From Solirubrobacterales bacterium (lineage in GTDB: Bacteria; Actinomycetota; Thermoleophilia; Solirubrobacterales; Solirubrobacteraceae): a DNA stretch of 45,099 bases. Positions 24,921 to 33,150 of the stretch are shown here, one piece after another. A program made the translations under genes and the position numbers. Under the pieces are notes generated by a model, which was not told where the DNA came from, did no database searches, and saw only the letters and a program-made list of their open reading frames with translations. The DNA is taken from contig JAFAXX010000055.1 in assembly GCA_019240655.1 (NCBI GenBank), positions 1 to 45,099 on the forward strand. Reading direction: 5' to 3'. Numbering within the stretch: the first letter of the stretch is position 1; each line of letters opens with the position of its first letter.

Positions 24921-26378
24921 GTGCTGTTTCCGGCTCTAAGCGACCCGGTCGACAAGGTCGCGTTGCGATTTGGCAATCGGACACTCAAGTATCCGCAGCT
25001 CTGCGATGCCGCGACACGCGTCGCTGACCAGGTGGCTGGAGCGGATCGCGTGGGCGTATGGGCGGTTCCGGAGCCTGAGAGCTGTGTGGCCGTGATCGGC
25101 GCGCTACTCGCGGCGGTCCCCGTGGTCCCGATCAATCCGAAGGCCGGCGAACGCGAGCTTGGCCATATTGTCAGCGACAGCGACCCAGCCATGATCCTGT
25201 CCGCTGCGGGCGTCCAATTACCCGCGGCTCTCGGCGACCGACGGCTGCTCGAGGTCGACCTTGACGGCTCGGGCAGCAGGATCCCGCCCGAGGCGCCCGA
25301 GGAGGCCCCTGCGATTGTGATCTACACCTCCGGCACCACCGGGGCTCCCAAGGGAGCCGTCCTGCCTCGCCGCGCGATCGCCTCGAACCTCGACGCACTC
25401 GCGAAAGCCTGGGATTGGACGGACGAGGACGTGGTCGCCCACTCGCTTCCGCTCTTCCATGTCCACGGACTGATCCTCGGCGTGCTCGGCCCGATTCGGC
25501 GCGGGGGTGGCGTCCATCACCTCGGCCGTTTCTCCTCCGAGGCCGCTGGCGCAGCGCTGAGCGACGATGCGACGATGTTCTTTGCCGTTCCGACCATGTA
25601 TCACCGGCTCGCCGAGGACGCCGAGGGCTCGTCCGAACTGGCGGAACAGCTCGGTCGCGCCCGCCTCCTGGTCTCGGGTTCCGCCGCACTGCCCGCGGCC
25701 GAGCACAGCCGCATCGAGCGTCTGACCGGCCAGCGCATCGTCGAGCGCTACGGCATGACCGAGACGTTGATGAATACGGCGATTCGGGCGTCGGGGGACC
25801 GCCGGCCGGGCTACGTCGGCCCGTCGCTGGACGGCGTCGAGATCCGGCTCCTCGACGACGATGGCAACGTCGTCGAGGTCGACGATGACGAGACCGTAGG
25901 GGAGATCGTCGTCCGGGGGCCGAACCTGTTTCTCGAATACCTCAACCGGCCTGACGCGACTGCCGAGGCGCTCCGCGACGGATGGTTCTACACCGGAGAC
26001 CTCGCCACCCGGACTCCCGACGGCTATATCCGCATCGTCGGGCGGCGCGCCACCGACCTCATCAAGAGCGGCGGGTTCAAGATTGGTGCCGGCGAGATAG
26101 AGGGCGCCCTCCTCGAGCATCCAGGCGTACAGGAGGCTGCGGTCACGGGCGAACCGGACTCCGACATGGGCGAGCGGATCGTCGCCTGGGTCGTACGCCG
26201 TCCCGGCGCCTCCCCGTCGGAGGGCGAACTGGTCAACCACGTCGCCTCGATGCTGACACCCCACAAGCGCCCCCGCGTGGTCCATTTCCTGGACGAGCTG
26301 CCGCGCAACGAGATGGGCAAGGTCCAGAAGAAGCGGCTGGCGGCTCGATCCACCGCGGAAGCGGCTGAGCGCACCTGA
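24921..26378 (+). CDS. matB: Malonyl-CoA synthetase (malonate--CoA ligase)
   Basis: 485 residues, adenylate-forming enzyme: malonate (often also methylmalonate) + CoA + ATP gives the acyl-CoA + AMP + PPi. Motifs: phosphate loop YTSGTTGAPKGAVLP near residue 135; LPLFHVHGLILGVLG near 175; FFAVPTMYHRLAEDAEG near 220; ERYGMTETLMNTAIR near 275; TGDLATRTPDGYIRIVGR near 355; ATDLIKSGGFKIGAGEIEGA near 377; catalytic Lys467 in PRNEMGKVQKK. The YGMTETLMNT and KSGG-KIGAGEIE strings are those of actinobacterial MatB such as the Streptomyces coelicolor enzyme, not of acetyl- or fatty-acyl-CoA synthetases. GTG start after AGGAGG. First gene of operon A, so malonate or methylmalonate is probably an end product of the pathway next door. 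Confidence 0.88.
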   Translation: MLFPALSDPVDKVALRFGNRTLKYPQLCDAATRVADQVAGADRVGVWAVPEPESCVAVIGALLAAVPVVPINPKAGERELGHIVSDSDPAMILSAAGVQLPAALGDRRLLEVDLDGSGSRIPPEAPEEAPAIVIYTSGTTGAPKGAVLPRRAIASNLDALAKAWDWTDEDVVAHSLPLFHVHGLILGVLGPIRRGGGVHHLGRFSSEAAGAALSDDATMFFAVPTMYHRLAEDAEGSSELAEQLGRARLLVSGSAALPAAEHSRIERLTGQRIVERYGMTETLMNTAIRASGDRRPGYVGPSLDGVEIRLLDDDGNVVEVDDDETVGEIVVRGPNLFLEYLNRPDATAEALRDGWFYTGDLATRTPDGYIRIVGRRATDLIKSGGFKIGAGEIEGALLEHPGVQEAAVTGEPDSDMGERIVAWVVRRPGASPSEGELVNHVASMLTPHKRPRVVHFLDELPRNEMGKVQKKRLAARSTAEAAERT

Positions 26379-26390
26379 CACCGTCTCGCC

Positions 26391-27923
26391 GTGTCCGCGA
26401 CCGCCAGGCCCGCCAGCGCCCGCGATCGCATCGCCATGGTCGCCGACGCTGGGAGCCTCGAGGTCTGGGACGATGACGTCGTCTCGCACGACCCTTTGCG
26501 CTTCAGCGATAACCTGCCATACCCTGAGAGGCTGGCTGCCGCCGAAGCGCGCACCGGACTCAGGGAGTCGGTGCTGACCGGAGGTGTGACGATCGCCGGG
26601 CGCAGGGTCGTCGTGGTCGCCGGGGAGTTCGGCTTCTTCGGCGGAAGCATCGGCACCGCGACCGGGGAGCGGGTGGCGCTCGCAATCGACTGCGCCTGCG
26701 AGTCACGCGTGCCGGTTCTGATTCTGCCCGCGTCGGGCGGTACGCGGATGCAGGAAGGGACACCAGCGCTCATGCAGATGGCGAAGATCTCGGCAGCGGT
26801 CCGCCGCCTGCTCGACGCGGGGTTGACCTACATCGCCTACCTGACACACCCCACCACCGGAGGCGTTCTGGCATCGTGGGGCTCGCTTGGCGTGGTCACT
26901 TTCGCGATGCCCGGTGCCTTCATCGGATTCGGCGGGCCGCGCGTGGTCGAGATGATGACGGGCCGGCGGTTGCCCGATGGCATCCAGAGCGCTGAGCACC
27001 TCTTCGAACGAGGCCTCGTGGACGACGTCGTCGCGCCCGAGGACTTGCGCGAGCGAGTGCTTCGAGTCCTCGCCGTAACCGCTCCCGTGTCCGAGCCTCG
27101 AAGTCGCCGATCGTCGCCGGCCCGCGCCAGCGAGCTTCCTGCACCCGGTGACGCATGGGCGTCTGTTCGTCACGCCCGTAATCCGCTGCGTCCGGGCGCT
27201 GCCGAGCTGCTGCGCGCGTGGGCCACGGATGTCACCGTGCTCCGCGGCGACGGCGCCGGCGGCGGCGAGGACCCAGGATGCCTCGCCGCGCTCGCGCGCC
27301 TGCGGGGCATACCTGCCATGGTCGTCGCCCAGCACCGCGACCGCACAAGCCCTTCCAGAATGGGCCCGGCCGGCTATCGAAAGGCCCTCCGGGCGATGGC
27401 GGTGGCCGAGCAACTGAATCTCCCGCTGGTGACGATCGTTGACACTCCTGGCGCTCAGATGAGCGTGGCGGCCGAAGAAGGCGGCCTGTCGGCCGAGATC
27501 GCGCGATGCATGGCGAGGCTCAGCAGCCTTCGTGTGCCGACGCTGGCCGTGCTCGCCGGCGAGGGCGGCAGCGGCGGTGCGCTCGCGCTGCTGGTCGCCG
27601 ACCGCGTCATCTGTGCCGAGCACGCCTACCTCGCCGCTATCGCCCCGGAGGGGGCGTCGGCGATCGTGTACCGTTCAACCGATCGCGCCGCGGAGCTTGC
27701 GGCCGCCCAGGGCGGCGCGTCGTGGGAGCTGATGCGGTTCGGGATTGTCGACACCGTCGTCAGCGAGCAGCCCTCTGCCGACCTCGAGCCGGAAGCCTTC
27801 GCGGCGCGGCTGGGCGAGGCAGTCGAGGCCGAACTTGGACGCCTGCTCGAACAACCGCCCGACATCCGACTCACCCTGCGCACCCGGCGCTACCGGCACG
27901 TCGGCAATCCGGAAGGAGAGTGA
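26391..27923 (+). CDS. Fused AccD-AccA-type carboxyltransferase
   Basis: 510 residues with two crotonase-fold halves. Residues about 40-235 resemble AccD (beta): GFFGGSIGTATGERVALAID, LILPASGGTRMQEGTPALMQ, YLTHPTTGGVLASWGSLGV. Residues about 255-490 resemble AccA (alpha): GPAGYRKALRAMAVAEQLNL, VDTPGAQMSVAAEEGGLSAE, VLAGEGGSGGALALLVADRV, IAPEGASAIVYRS. The zinc ribbon of E. coli AccD is missing. The pair normally moves CO2 between biotin and acetyl-CoA or propionyl-CoA. No biotin carboxylase or biotin carrier gene is in this window. Placed 12 bp after matB it could decarboxylate malonyl-CoA in reverse, on a biotin carrier encoded elsewhere, or serve as a MdcD/MdcE-like decarboxylase; this is inference. 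GTG start at 26391. Confidence 0.82.
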   Translation: MSATARPASARDRIAMVADAGSLEVWDDDVVSHDPLRFSDNLPYPERLAAAEARTGLRESVLTGGVTIAGRRVVVVAGEFGFFGGSIGTATGERVALAIDCACESRVPVLILPASGGTRMQEGTPALMQMAKISAAVRRLLDAGLTYIAYLTHPTTGGVLASWGSLGVVTFAMPGAFIGFGGPRVVEMMTGRRLPDGIQSAEHLFERGLVDDVVAPEDLRERVLRVLAVTAPVSEPRSRRSSPARASELPAPGDAWASVRHARNPLRPGAAELLRAWATDVTVLRGDGAGGGEDPGCLAALARLRGIPAMVVAQHRDRTSPSRMGPAGYRKALRAMAVAEQLNLPLVTIVDTPGAQMSVAAEEGGLSAEIARCMARLSSLRVPTLAVLAGEGGSGGALALLVADRVICAEHAYLAAIAPEGASAIVYRSTDRAAELAAAQGGASWELMRFGIVDTVVSEQPSADLEPEAFAARLGEAVEAELGRLLEQPPDIRLTLRTRRYRHVGNPEGE

Positions 27924-27929
27924 CCTGTC

Positions 27930-28610
27930 ATGAACATCACCGGAGAGCACGCGTTTGTCTCGCCGCGTCCCAGGGTGTGGGAGGCGCTTCAGGATCCTCA
28001 GATGTTGGCCAATGCCCTGCCCGGCGTCAGACGGCTGGAGGTCAACGGGCCGGATGAGTACGCCATCACCGTCAACGTTGGCGTTGGATCGGTGAAGGGC
28101 ACATATGACGGCACCTTCAAGCTCACCGACAAGCGGGACGGCGAAAGTTGCAGCGTGCGCGCGAACGCCACAGGGGCGCCCGGTTCCGTTGATGCGGTCG
28201 CTCGCATGCAGATGCGCGACGGCGATGATGGAGGCGCCGTCCTGGCCTACGAGGCGGACGCGAGCGTCACCGGACCCCTAGCGGGGGTTGGCCAACGCTT
28301 GGTCGGCGCGGCGGCGCGCAAGACCACCAAGGAGTTCCTGGCTGCACTCGACCGCGAGCTCATGTCCGCAACGCAACCACATGACGCAGATCGGACCGGA
28401 GCGGAGCCTGAGCGCCCCGCTGGTGAGCCCGGCGCCGAGCCGGCCGCCGAAGCGCGTCCCCCGGCCGCCGGTGCGGTATTCGCTCCCCGGGGTCGACCGC
28501 CGTCGGAGCGAGGGGGAGTGGACCCCCTCGTGGTCGGGCTCAGCGCGCTCGGGGGGTTTCTCGCCGCGCTGGTGGGCGTCGCGTTCGGGCGCTGGACAGC
28601 TCGGCACTGA
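27930..28610 (+). CDS. CoxG-like SRPBCC protein with C-terminal membrane anchor
   Basis: 226 residues. Residues 1-140 are the CoxG-type SRPBCC fold: GEHAFVSPRPRVWEALQDPQ, MLANALPGVRRLEVNGPDEY, VGSVKGTYDGTFKLTD and TGPLAGVGQRLVGAAARK. Then comes a Pro/Ala/Glu-rich linker of about 50 residues and one membrane helix VVGLSALGGFLAALVGVAFG at the extreme C-terminus. In CO dehydrogenase systems CoxG links the molybdenum enzyme to the membrane and its quinone pool. Here it most likely serves the CoxMSL-like enzyme of operon B, 3 kb away, and ends operon A. It follows the carboxyltransferase by 6 bp. Its last 71 bases overlap the 3' end of the convergent PucR gene. Confidence 0.85.
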   Translation: MNITGEHAFVSPRPRVWEALQDPQMLANALPGVRRLEVNGPDEYAITVNVGVGSVKGTYDGTFKLTDKRDGESCSVRANATGAPGSVDAVARMQMRDGDDGGAVLAYEADASVTGPLAGVGQRLVGAAARKTTKEFLAALDRELMSATQPHDADRTGAEPERPAGEPGAEPAAEARPPAAGAVFAPRGRPPSERGGVDPLVVGLSALGGFLAALVGVAFGRWTARH

Positions 28611-30264
28611 CTGCCTCCGAGCGCAGGCCGGCTGCGACGTCAGGCCGATCCACCGCCACGATCCGCAGCGCCGCCAGCGCCAGCGCGAGCGACAGGCGGC
28701 CATCGGGCTCCTCGATCCTTCGGCCCAGCAGCCGCCGCAGACGCGCCAGACGGTGACGGATCGTGTTGTAGTGGAAATAGAGGTCCCCAGATGCGTCGAC
28801 CAGGCGCATGTTGTGTGACGCCAGGGCCGCCATCGTCGCAAGGAGGTCCTGCCGATCCGGAAGTGCCGGATCGCCGAGTGGCCCGAGCGCCTCTCGTGCC
28901 ATTGTGGCCAGGAACTCGACGTCACGGACCGCGGCCAACAGGCGTACCAGTCCAAGATCGTCGAAGTATGCGATCGATGCCTGCCCCGAGCGCAGCGGGC
29001 CGGAGGTCGTCAAGGCGAGCATTGCCTCGCGCAAGGCCTCGGGCAAATCGGTGATCTCGGTGCGCATGCTGCTCACGCCGACGCATAGCTGCCGCCTGAT
29101 CCCCGGCACCGCACACCGTGAGGCCAGCCGTCGTGTCACCGCCTCCGTGGCGGTGGTGCGATCCTCCTCACGGGCGATATGCACCACCAACCCTAGGCCC
29201 TGTCGCCGCGGGAACGGGCGTACGCGGAAGGTGCCCCCGACCAGCGCGCGAGCGAGGGCGTCGGCGCTGCGGTCGTCCAGAGAGAAGCGCGCGACGTCGA
29301 GTGGGCCCCCCTGCTCGCGCCCGCGTCGCGACACCAGCATCACCAGGTAGGGCGACCCGCGAGGCCAACGCAGACGCTCGGCGTGCTTCCGGGCCTCGTC
29401 CGGGCTGAGACTGTGATCCACGAGCTCCTCGAGGAGCTGGCGTTCAAATTTGCGGTACACGGCCTCGACCCGTTGGCGACCGACGAGCTGCATCCCGCAC
29501 ACCACGGCCGCCTGCGCCAGGGCCGCGTGTGCGTAGTTCTCATCCTCGATCACCCCGGTGGCGTAGAGCGCCCCGTAGCGTCGACCGACGGTGGAGATCG
29601 GAGCCAACAGGTAGCGTCGCCCGTCGACGTCCAGGGCGCTGCGGCGGGTGATTGCGCTGACCTCGTAGGAGAGAGCCGCCGGGCTCCATATCGCGCAGTC
29701 GCCGGTTCCCGTGACGAGCGCGCCGTACTCGTCGAACACCGCGACGTGAGCGCCGAGAGCGCGTGCAACGATCGCGGTGATCGCGGGCATCGGCTCGTTT
29801 CCCAATGCGGCGCCGGTCAGGGCATCGTGCAGTTCACCGATGCGATGCAGGCGCTCGGTCTGGCGCTCGGCGATCGCCCTCAGCAACGGATTCACGATCG
29901 CATCAAAGCGTCCGGGCGACAGCACCAATAACGGCAGCGAGTGGGCATCGCACGCGGCGAGGAGATCATCGGGTAGTCGCGCCCAAACCCTCCCGGGCTT
30001 GACCCCGAGCGCGCTCACGCGGCGCCCCGCGAGTCGCGCGACGAGCCATGCGAGGTCGAGGTTCCGGAGCGGATGGGCGCTCGACAACATCAGGCTATTT
30101 GGGGCCAGGGTCTCCAACTCGCTCAGGTCGAGCACACCTACGGAGTCGATCCGGTGTTTGAGCCCGGTTTGCCCGGCGGCGACACGCGCCTCGCCTAACG
30201 CGGTCTCGCGCAGCGCCCCGGCAACTGTCAGCGGGCCCCGGGCGCCGTAGCGGATGCGGCCCAT
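28540..30264 (-). CDS. PucR-family transcriptional regulator (first)
   Basis: 574 residues. The N-terminal PucR domain covers about 10-130 (VAAGQTGLKHRIDSVGVLDL, LMLSSAHPLRNLDLAWLVAR, LPLLVLSPGRFDAIVNPLLR), the ligand-sensing part in purine/pyrimidine regulators. A GAF-like middle part follows (AHVAVFDEYGALVTGTGDCA). The C-terminal PucR helix-turn-helix reads LYFHYNTIRHRLARLRRLLG near residue 520. The start is taken at ATG 30264; the longer frame upstream is antisense to the permease gene start. Divergent from the permease operon, with 148 bp between, so it most likely controls it. Its 3' end overlaps the CoxG-like gene on the other strand. Confidence 0.87.
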   Translation of the reverse strand: MGRIRYGARGPLTVAGALRETALGEARVAAGQTGLKHRIDSVGVLDLSELETLAPNSLMLSSAHPLRNLDLAWLVARLAGRRVSALGVKPGRVWARLPDDLLAACDAHSLPLLVLSPGRFDAIVNPLLRAIAERQTERLHRIGELHDALTGAALGNEPMPAITAIVARALGAHVAVFDEYGALVTGTGDCAIWSPAALSYEVSAITRRSALDVDGRRYLLAPISTVGRRYGALYATGVIEDENYAHAALAQAAVVCGMQLVGRQRVEAVYRKFERQLLEELVDHSLSPDEARKHAERLRWPRGSPYLVMLVSRRGREQGGPLDVARFSLDDRSADALARALVGGTFRVRPFPRRQGLGLVVHIAREEDRTTATEAVTRRLASRCAVPGIRRQLCVGVSSMRTEITDLPEALREAMLALTTSGPLRSGQASIAYFDDLGLVRLLAAVRDVEFLATMAREALGPLGDPALPDRQDLLATMAALASHNMRLVDASGDLYFHYNTIRHRLARLRRLLGRRIEEPDGRLSLALALAALRIVAVDRPDVAAGLRSEAVSAELSSARTRRPPARRETPRAR

Positions 30265-30412
30265 GTCAGCCGCCGGCCCAGCGCTAGCAGAATCTGACAA
30301 CCACCCGGGCACGGGACAACGCCCTCTGCCGTTTCCGCGCGCCGCCGCCGCTCCTAGCCTCGCGGACCAGTTGCTCGCTGCGTGGGCGCTGTTCTGAAAG
30401 GAGACGAGCCGT
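30265..30412. promoter_or_regulatory. Shared control region between pucR-1 and the permease operon
   Basis: 148 bases between divergent starts. TAGCCT (30355-30360) is a plausible -10 for the permease gene and is also found, in the context CTAGCCT, before the carbamate kinase gene. AAAGGAG at about 30398-30403 is the permease ribosome-binding site. No certain operator was found. Confidence 0.4.
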
Positions 30413-31768
30413 ATGGCGACTGTACTGGACCGGGTGTGGACGCTGCACGGGGACGGCCGCTCCGTCACCCCCGGCGAGGTAGTGCGTCCGGACGAGCGAC
30501 TGCGCTTCCCGAACATGTTGGGGCTCGGCGCCCAACACATCCTGGCGATGTTCGGGGCCACGGTGCTGGTCCCGGTACTGACCGGCTTCCCGGTCACGAC
30601 CACCTTGTTCTTCTCCGGGGTCGGCACGCTGGTCTTCAACATCGTGACCCGGAACCGGATACCGTCCTACACCGGCTCCAGCTTCGCGTTCATCGCCCCG
30701 GTCTTGGCCGCGAAGACACATGGCGGCGTGCCGGCGGCGCTGGGCGGAATCCTCTGCGCCGGGGTCGCCGTGTTCATCGTCGGTCTGATCGTCGATCGCG
30801 CCGGCTTTCGCGTGATCGAGTTCCTGCTGCCGCCGGTCGTCACGGGGGCGATCGTCGCCCTCATCGGCTTGAACCTCGCCCCGACCGCTGAGACCGAGTT
30901 CGTCAAGCAGGCGGGCATCGCCATGGTCACGCTCGTGGCGATTCTGCTCATCGGCGTGGCCCTCAGGGGCTTCGTATCTCGCCTCTCGGTGTTCCTCGGG
31001 GTGGTGGTCGGTTACGTATTCGCCGCGATCTTGGGAAAGGTCGACTGGAGCGGCGTGCGCAAGGCAGACTGGGTTGGCCTGCCGCACTTTCAGCACCCCG
31101 TCTTCAACGGCCGGGCGATCCTCCTGATCGTGCCCGCGGTCCTGCTCGTGCTGATAGCTGAGAACGCTGGGCACGTCAAGGCGGTGGCCGCCATGACCGA
31201 GCGCGACCTCGACCCGGTGATCGGGCGATCGTTCATGGGAGACGGTCTGGCCACGACCATTTCCGGAGTGTTCGGCGGCTCCGGCACGACCACGTATGCC
31301 GAGAACATCGGCGTGATGGGCTTCACGCGCGTCTACTCGACCCTGGCTTACGTCATCGCCGGGTGCGTCGCGATCGGGCTCGGTTTGCTACCGAAATTCG
31401 GCGCCGTGGTCGCGGCTCTCCCGATTGGCGTGCTCGGCGGCGCGGTCACCGTGCTGTATGGAATGATCGTGGTCCTTGGTGCCCGCATCTGGATCGAGGC
31501 GCGGGTGGATTTCCGGGATCCGGTCAACCTCGTCACCGCCGGGGTTGCCGTGATCGTCGGCGCTGGGAACTACACGCTTCACTGGGGTGATTACACGTTC
31601 GCGGGCATCGCGCTGGGCTCGCTGGCCGCGGTTGTCATCTTCCAGGTGCTGAATCGGTTGCAGCCGAAGGTCACGGTTGCACCCGAGGCCGAGGCCGGCG
31701 CCTTCGGCGATGCGCTCGTCGACCCGCTCGCCCACGAGCCCGACCCGCGGGCTCGTACGACGCCGTAG
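30413..31768 (+). CDS. NCS2-family permease, UraA-like (uracil/pyrimidine type)
   Basis: 451 residues, 14-helix nucleobase transporter fold. The pattern follows UraA/RutG rather than the xanthine (XanQ/PucJ) branch: LGLGAQHILAMFGATVLVPV near residue 37, GVGTLVFNIVTRNRIPSYTG near 69, SSFAFIAPVL near 89. The residues that bind uracil in E. coli UraA (Glu241, His245, Glu290) have clear counterparts: Glu250 and His254 in IAENAGHV, and Glu298 in TTYAENIGVMGFTRVYS. It should import a pyrimidine base with protons. The specificity among uracil, thymine and cytosine is not certain from sequence. First gene of operon B; strong AAAGGAG site. Confidence 0.87.
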   Translation: MATVLDRVWTLHGDGRSVTPGEVVRPDERLRFPNMLGLGAQHILAMFGATVLVPVLTGFPVTTTLFFSGVGTLVFNIVTRNRIPSYTGSSFAFIAPVLAAKTHGGVPAALGGILCAGVAVFIVGLIVDRAGFRVIEFLLPPVVTGAIVALIGLNLAPTAETEFVKQAGIAMVTLVAILLIGVALRGFVSRLSVFLGVVVGYVFAAILGKVDWSGVRKADWVGLPHFQHPVFNGRAILLIVPAVLLVLIAENAGHVKAVAAMTERDLDPVIGRSFMGDGLATTISGVFGGSGTTTYAENIGVMGFTRVYSTLAYVIAGCVAIGLGLLPKFGAVVAALPIGVLGGAVTVLYGMIVVLGARIWIEARVDFRDPVNLVTAGVAVIVGAGNYTLHWGDYTFAGIALGSLAAVVIFQVLNRLQPKVTVAPEAEAGAFGDALVDPLAHEPDPRARTTP

Positions 31769-31780
31769 AGCCGCACCACC

Positions 31781-32647
31781 GTGAAGCCCGCACCGTTCGC
31801 CTACCACCGCCCGCGTACCCGCGAGGAGGTCGACGGTCTCCTCGCGGAGTTCGGCGGTGAGGCAAAGATCCTGGCGGGCGGGCAGAGCCTGATCCCGATC
31901 CTGAACATGCGTCTGGCCGCGCCGGCGCACGTGATTGACATCAACGGCCTCGCCGACGAGCTCGTCGAGCCGGCCCTGCTCGGCGGTACCGTGACGATCG
32001 GGCCGCTCGTCCGCCACGCCGCAGCCGAGGGTTCGCAACTCACCGCCACCGCGCTACCGCTGCTCGCTCAGGCGCTTGCATACGTGGCTCATCCGGCAAT
32101 CCGCTCTCGTGGGACCGTGGTTGGCAGCATCGCCCACGCTGATCCGGCTGCCGAGCTTCCAGCCGCGTTCGCGGCGCTCGAGGGCGAGGCACGCGTCCGC
32201 AGTGCACGGGGCAGCCGGAGTATTGCCGCCCCCGACCTGTTCGTCAGTCACCTGGAGACATCGCTCGAGGAGGACGAGTGGATCGAAGAGGTGCGGCTAC
32301 CGGTGCAAGGCGTTCGGGGGTCTGCGGTCGAGGAGTTCGCACGCCGACACGGCGACTACGCGTTGTGCGGTGTGGTCGCGCTCGCCGAGCCACGCGCGGG
32401 CTCGCGGATCGTGCTGGCGCTGGCCTACATCGGCATGGGACCGGCGCCCGTGCGCCTCGAGTTGCCCGAACTGACCGCGAGCGACGTAGCCGGCGACGCG
32501 CTCGAGGACGCGGTGCGCACGCTGGCGCACGAGCAGCTCGAGCCCGAGGATGACATCCACGCGTCCGCGCGCTATCGGCGGTGGCTCGCTGAGCGGCTGG
32601 GAGTGCGGGCAGCGCGACGAGCTGCGGGCGCCCTGGAGAAACACTGA
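31781..32647 (+). CDS. Molybdenum hydroxylase medium (FAD) subunit, CoxM-like
   Basis: 288 residues. FAD-binding motifs of the xanthine-oxidase family are in place: AKILAGGQSLIPILNMRLAA near residue 27 (AGGQSL loop) and AHPAIRSRGTVVGSIAHADP near 103 (T-V-x-G-S-I-A-H-A-D-P pyrophosphate site). The C-terminal CO-dehydrogenase flavoprotein domain follows (about 170-285). It passes electrons from the iron-sulfur subunit to an acceptor. GTG start 12 bp after the permease gene; its stop overlaps the next start (TGATG). Confidence 0.92.
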   Translation: MKPAPFAYHRPRTREEVDGLLAEFGGEAKILAGGQSLIPILNMRLAAPAHVIDINGLADELVEPALLGGTVTIGPLVRHAAAEGSQLTATALPLLAQALAYVAHPAIRSRGTVVGSIAHADPAAELPAAFAALEGEARVRSARGSRSIAAPDLFVSHLETSLEEDEWIEEVRLPVQGVRGSAVEEFARRHGDYALCGVVALAEPRAGSRIVLALAYIGMGPAPVRLELPELTASDVAGDALEDAVRTLAHEQLEPEDDIHASARYRRWLAERLGVRAARRAAGALEKH

Positions 32648-33150
32648 TGGATGTGCGACCGCGAGAGCTCGCGCCGATCAGCCTCACCGTCAATGGCAAC
32701 GTTCACGAGCTGGAGGTCGAGCCCAGGTGGCTGCTCTGCGATGTGCTGCGGCACCAGCTTGGGCTGACCGGCACACATGTCGGCTGCGAGCACGGCGTGT
32801 GCGGATGCTGCACGGTGCTCATCGACGGTCGGCCTGCACGCTCCTGTTTGATGTTCGCCGTCACCGCCGATGGAGCTGACATCCGCACCGTCGAGGGACT
32901 GGCCCGCGGCGACGGGAAGCTGCATCCACTGCAGACCGCGTTCAGGCGCCACCACGGCTTGCAATGCGGCTTTTGCACGCCGGGATTCCTGATGGCGGCC
33001 CTGCCGATCTACCGCCGGGCGGGTGCGCTCTCCGACGACGAGCTACGGGAGGCATTGGGTGGGCAGCTCTGCCGCTGCACCGGGTACGTCGGGATCGTGG
33101 CGGCCGTCCGCGCGGCGGCGGAGATCGAGGCCGGGGACAGCGCGCCGTGA
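32647..33150 (+). CDS. Molybdenum hydroxylase small (2Fe-2S) subunit, CoxS-like
   Basis: 167 residues. N-terminal plant-type [2Fe-2S] cluster: GCEHGVCGCCTVLIDGRPAR, with a further Cys in RSCLMF. The second cluster, in the helical domain, uses CGFCTPGF near residue 101 and LCRCTGYVGI near 140. All eight cysteines are present. It wires the molybdopterin site to FAD. The gene overlaps both neighbours (1 base before, GTGA after), a sign of tight translational coupling of the three subunits. Confidence 0.94.
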   Translation: MDVRPRELAPISLTVNGNVHELEVEPRWLLCDVLRHQLGLTGTHVGCEHGVCGCCTVLIDGRPARSCLMFAVTADGADIRTVEGLARGDGKLHPLQTAFRRHHGLQCGFCTPGFLMAALPIYRRAGALSDDELREALGGQLCRCTGYVGIVAAVRAAAEIEAGDSAP

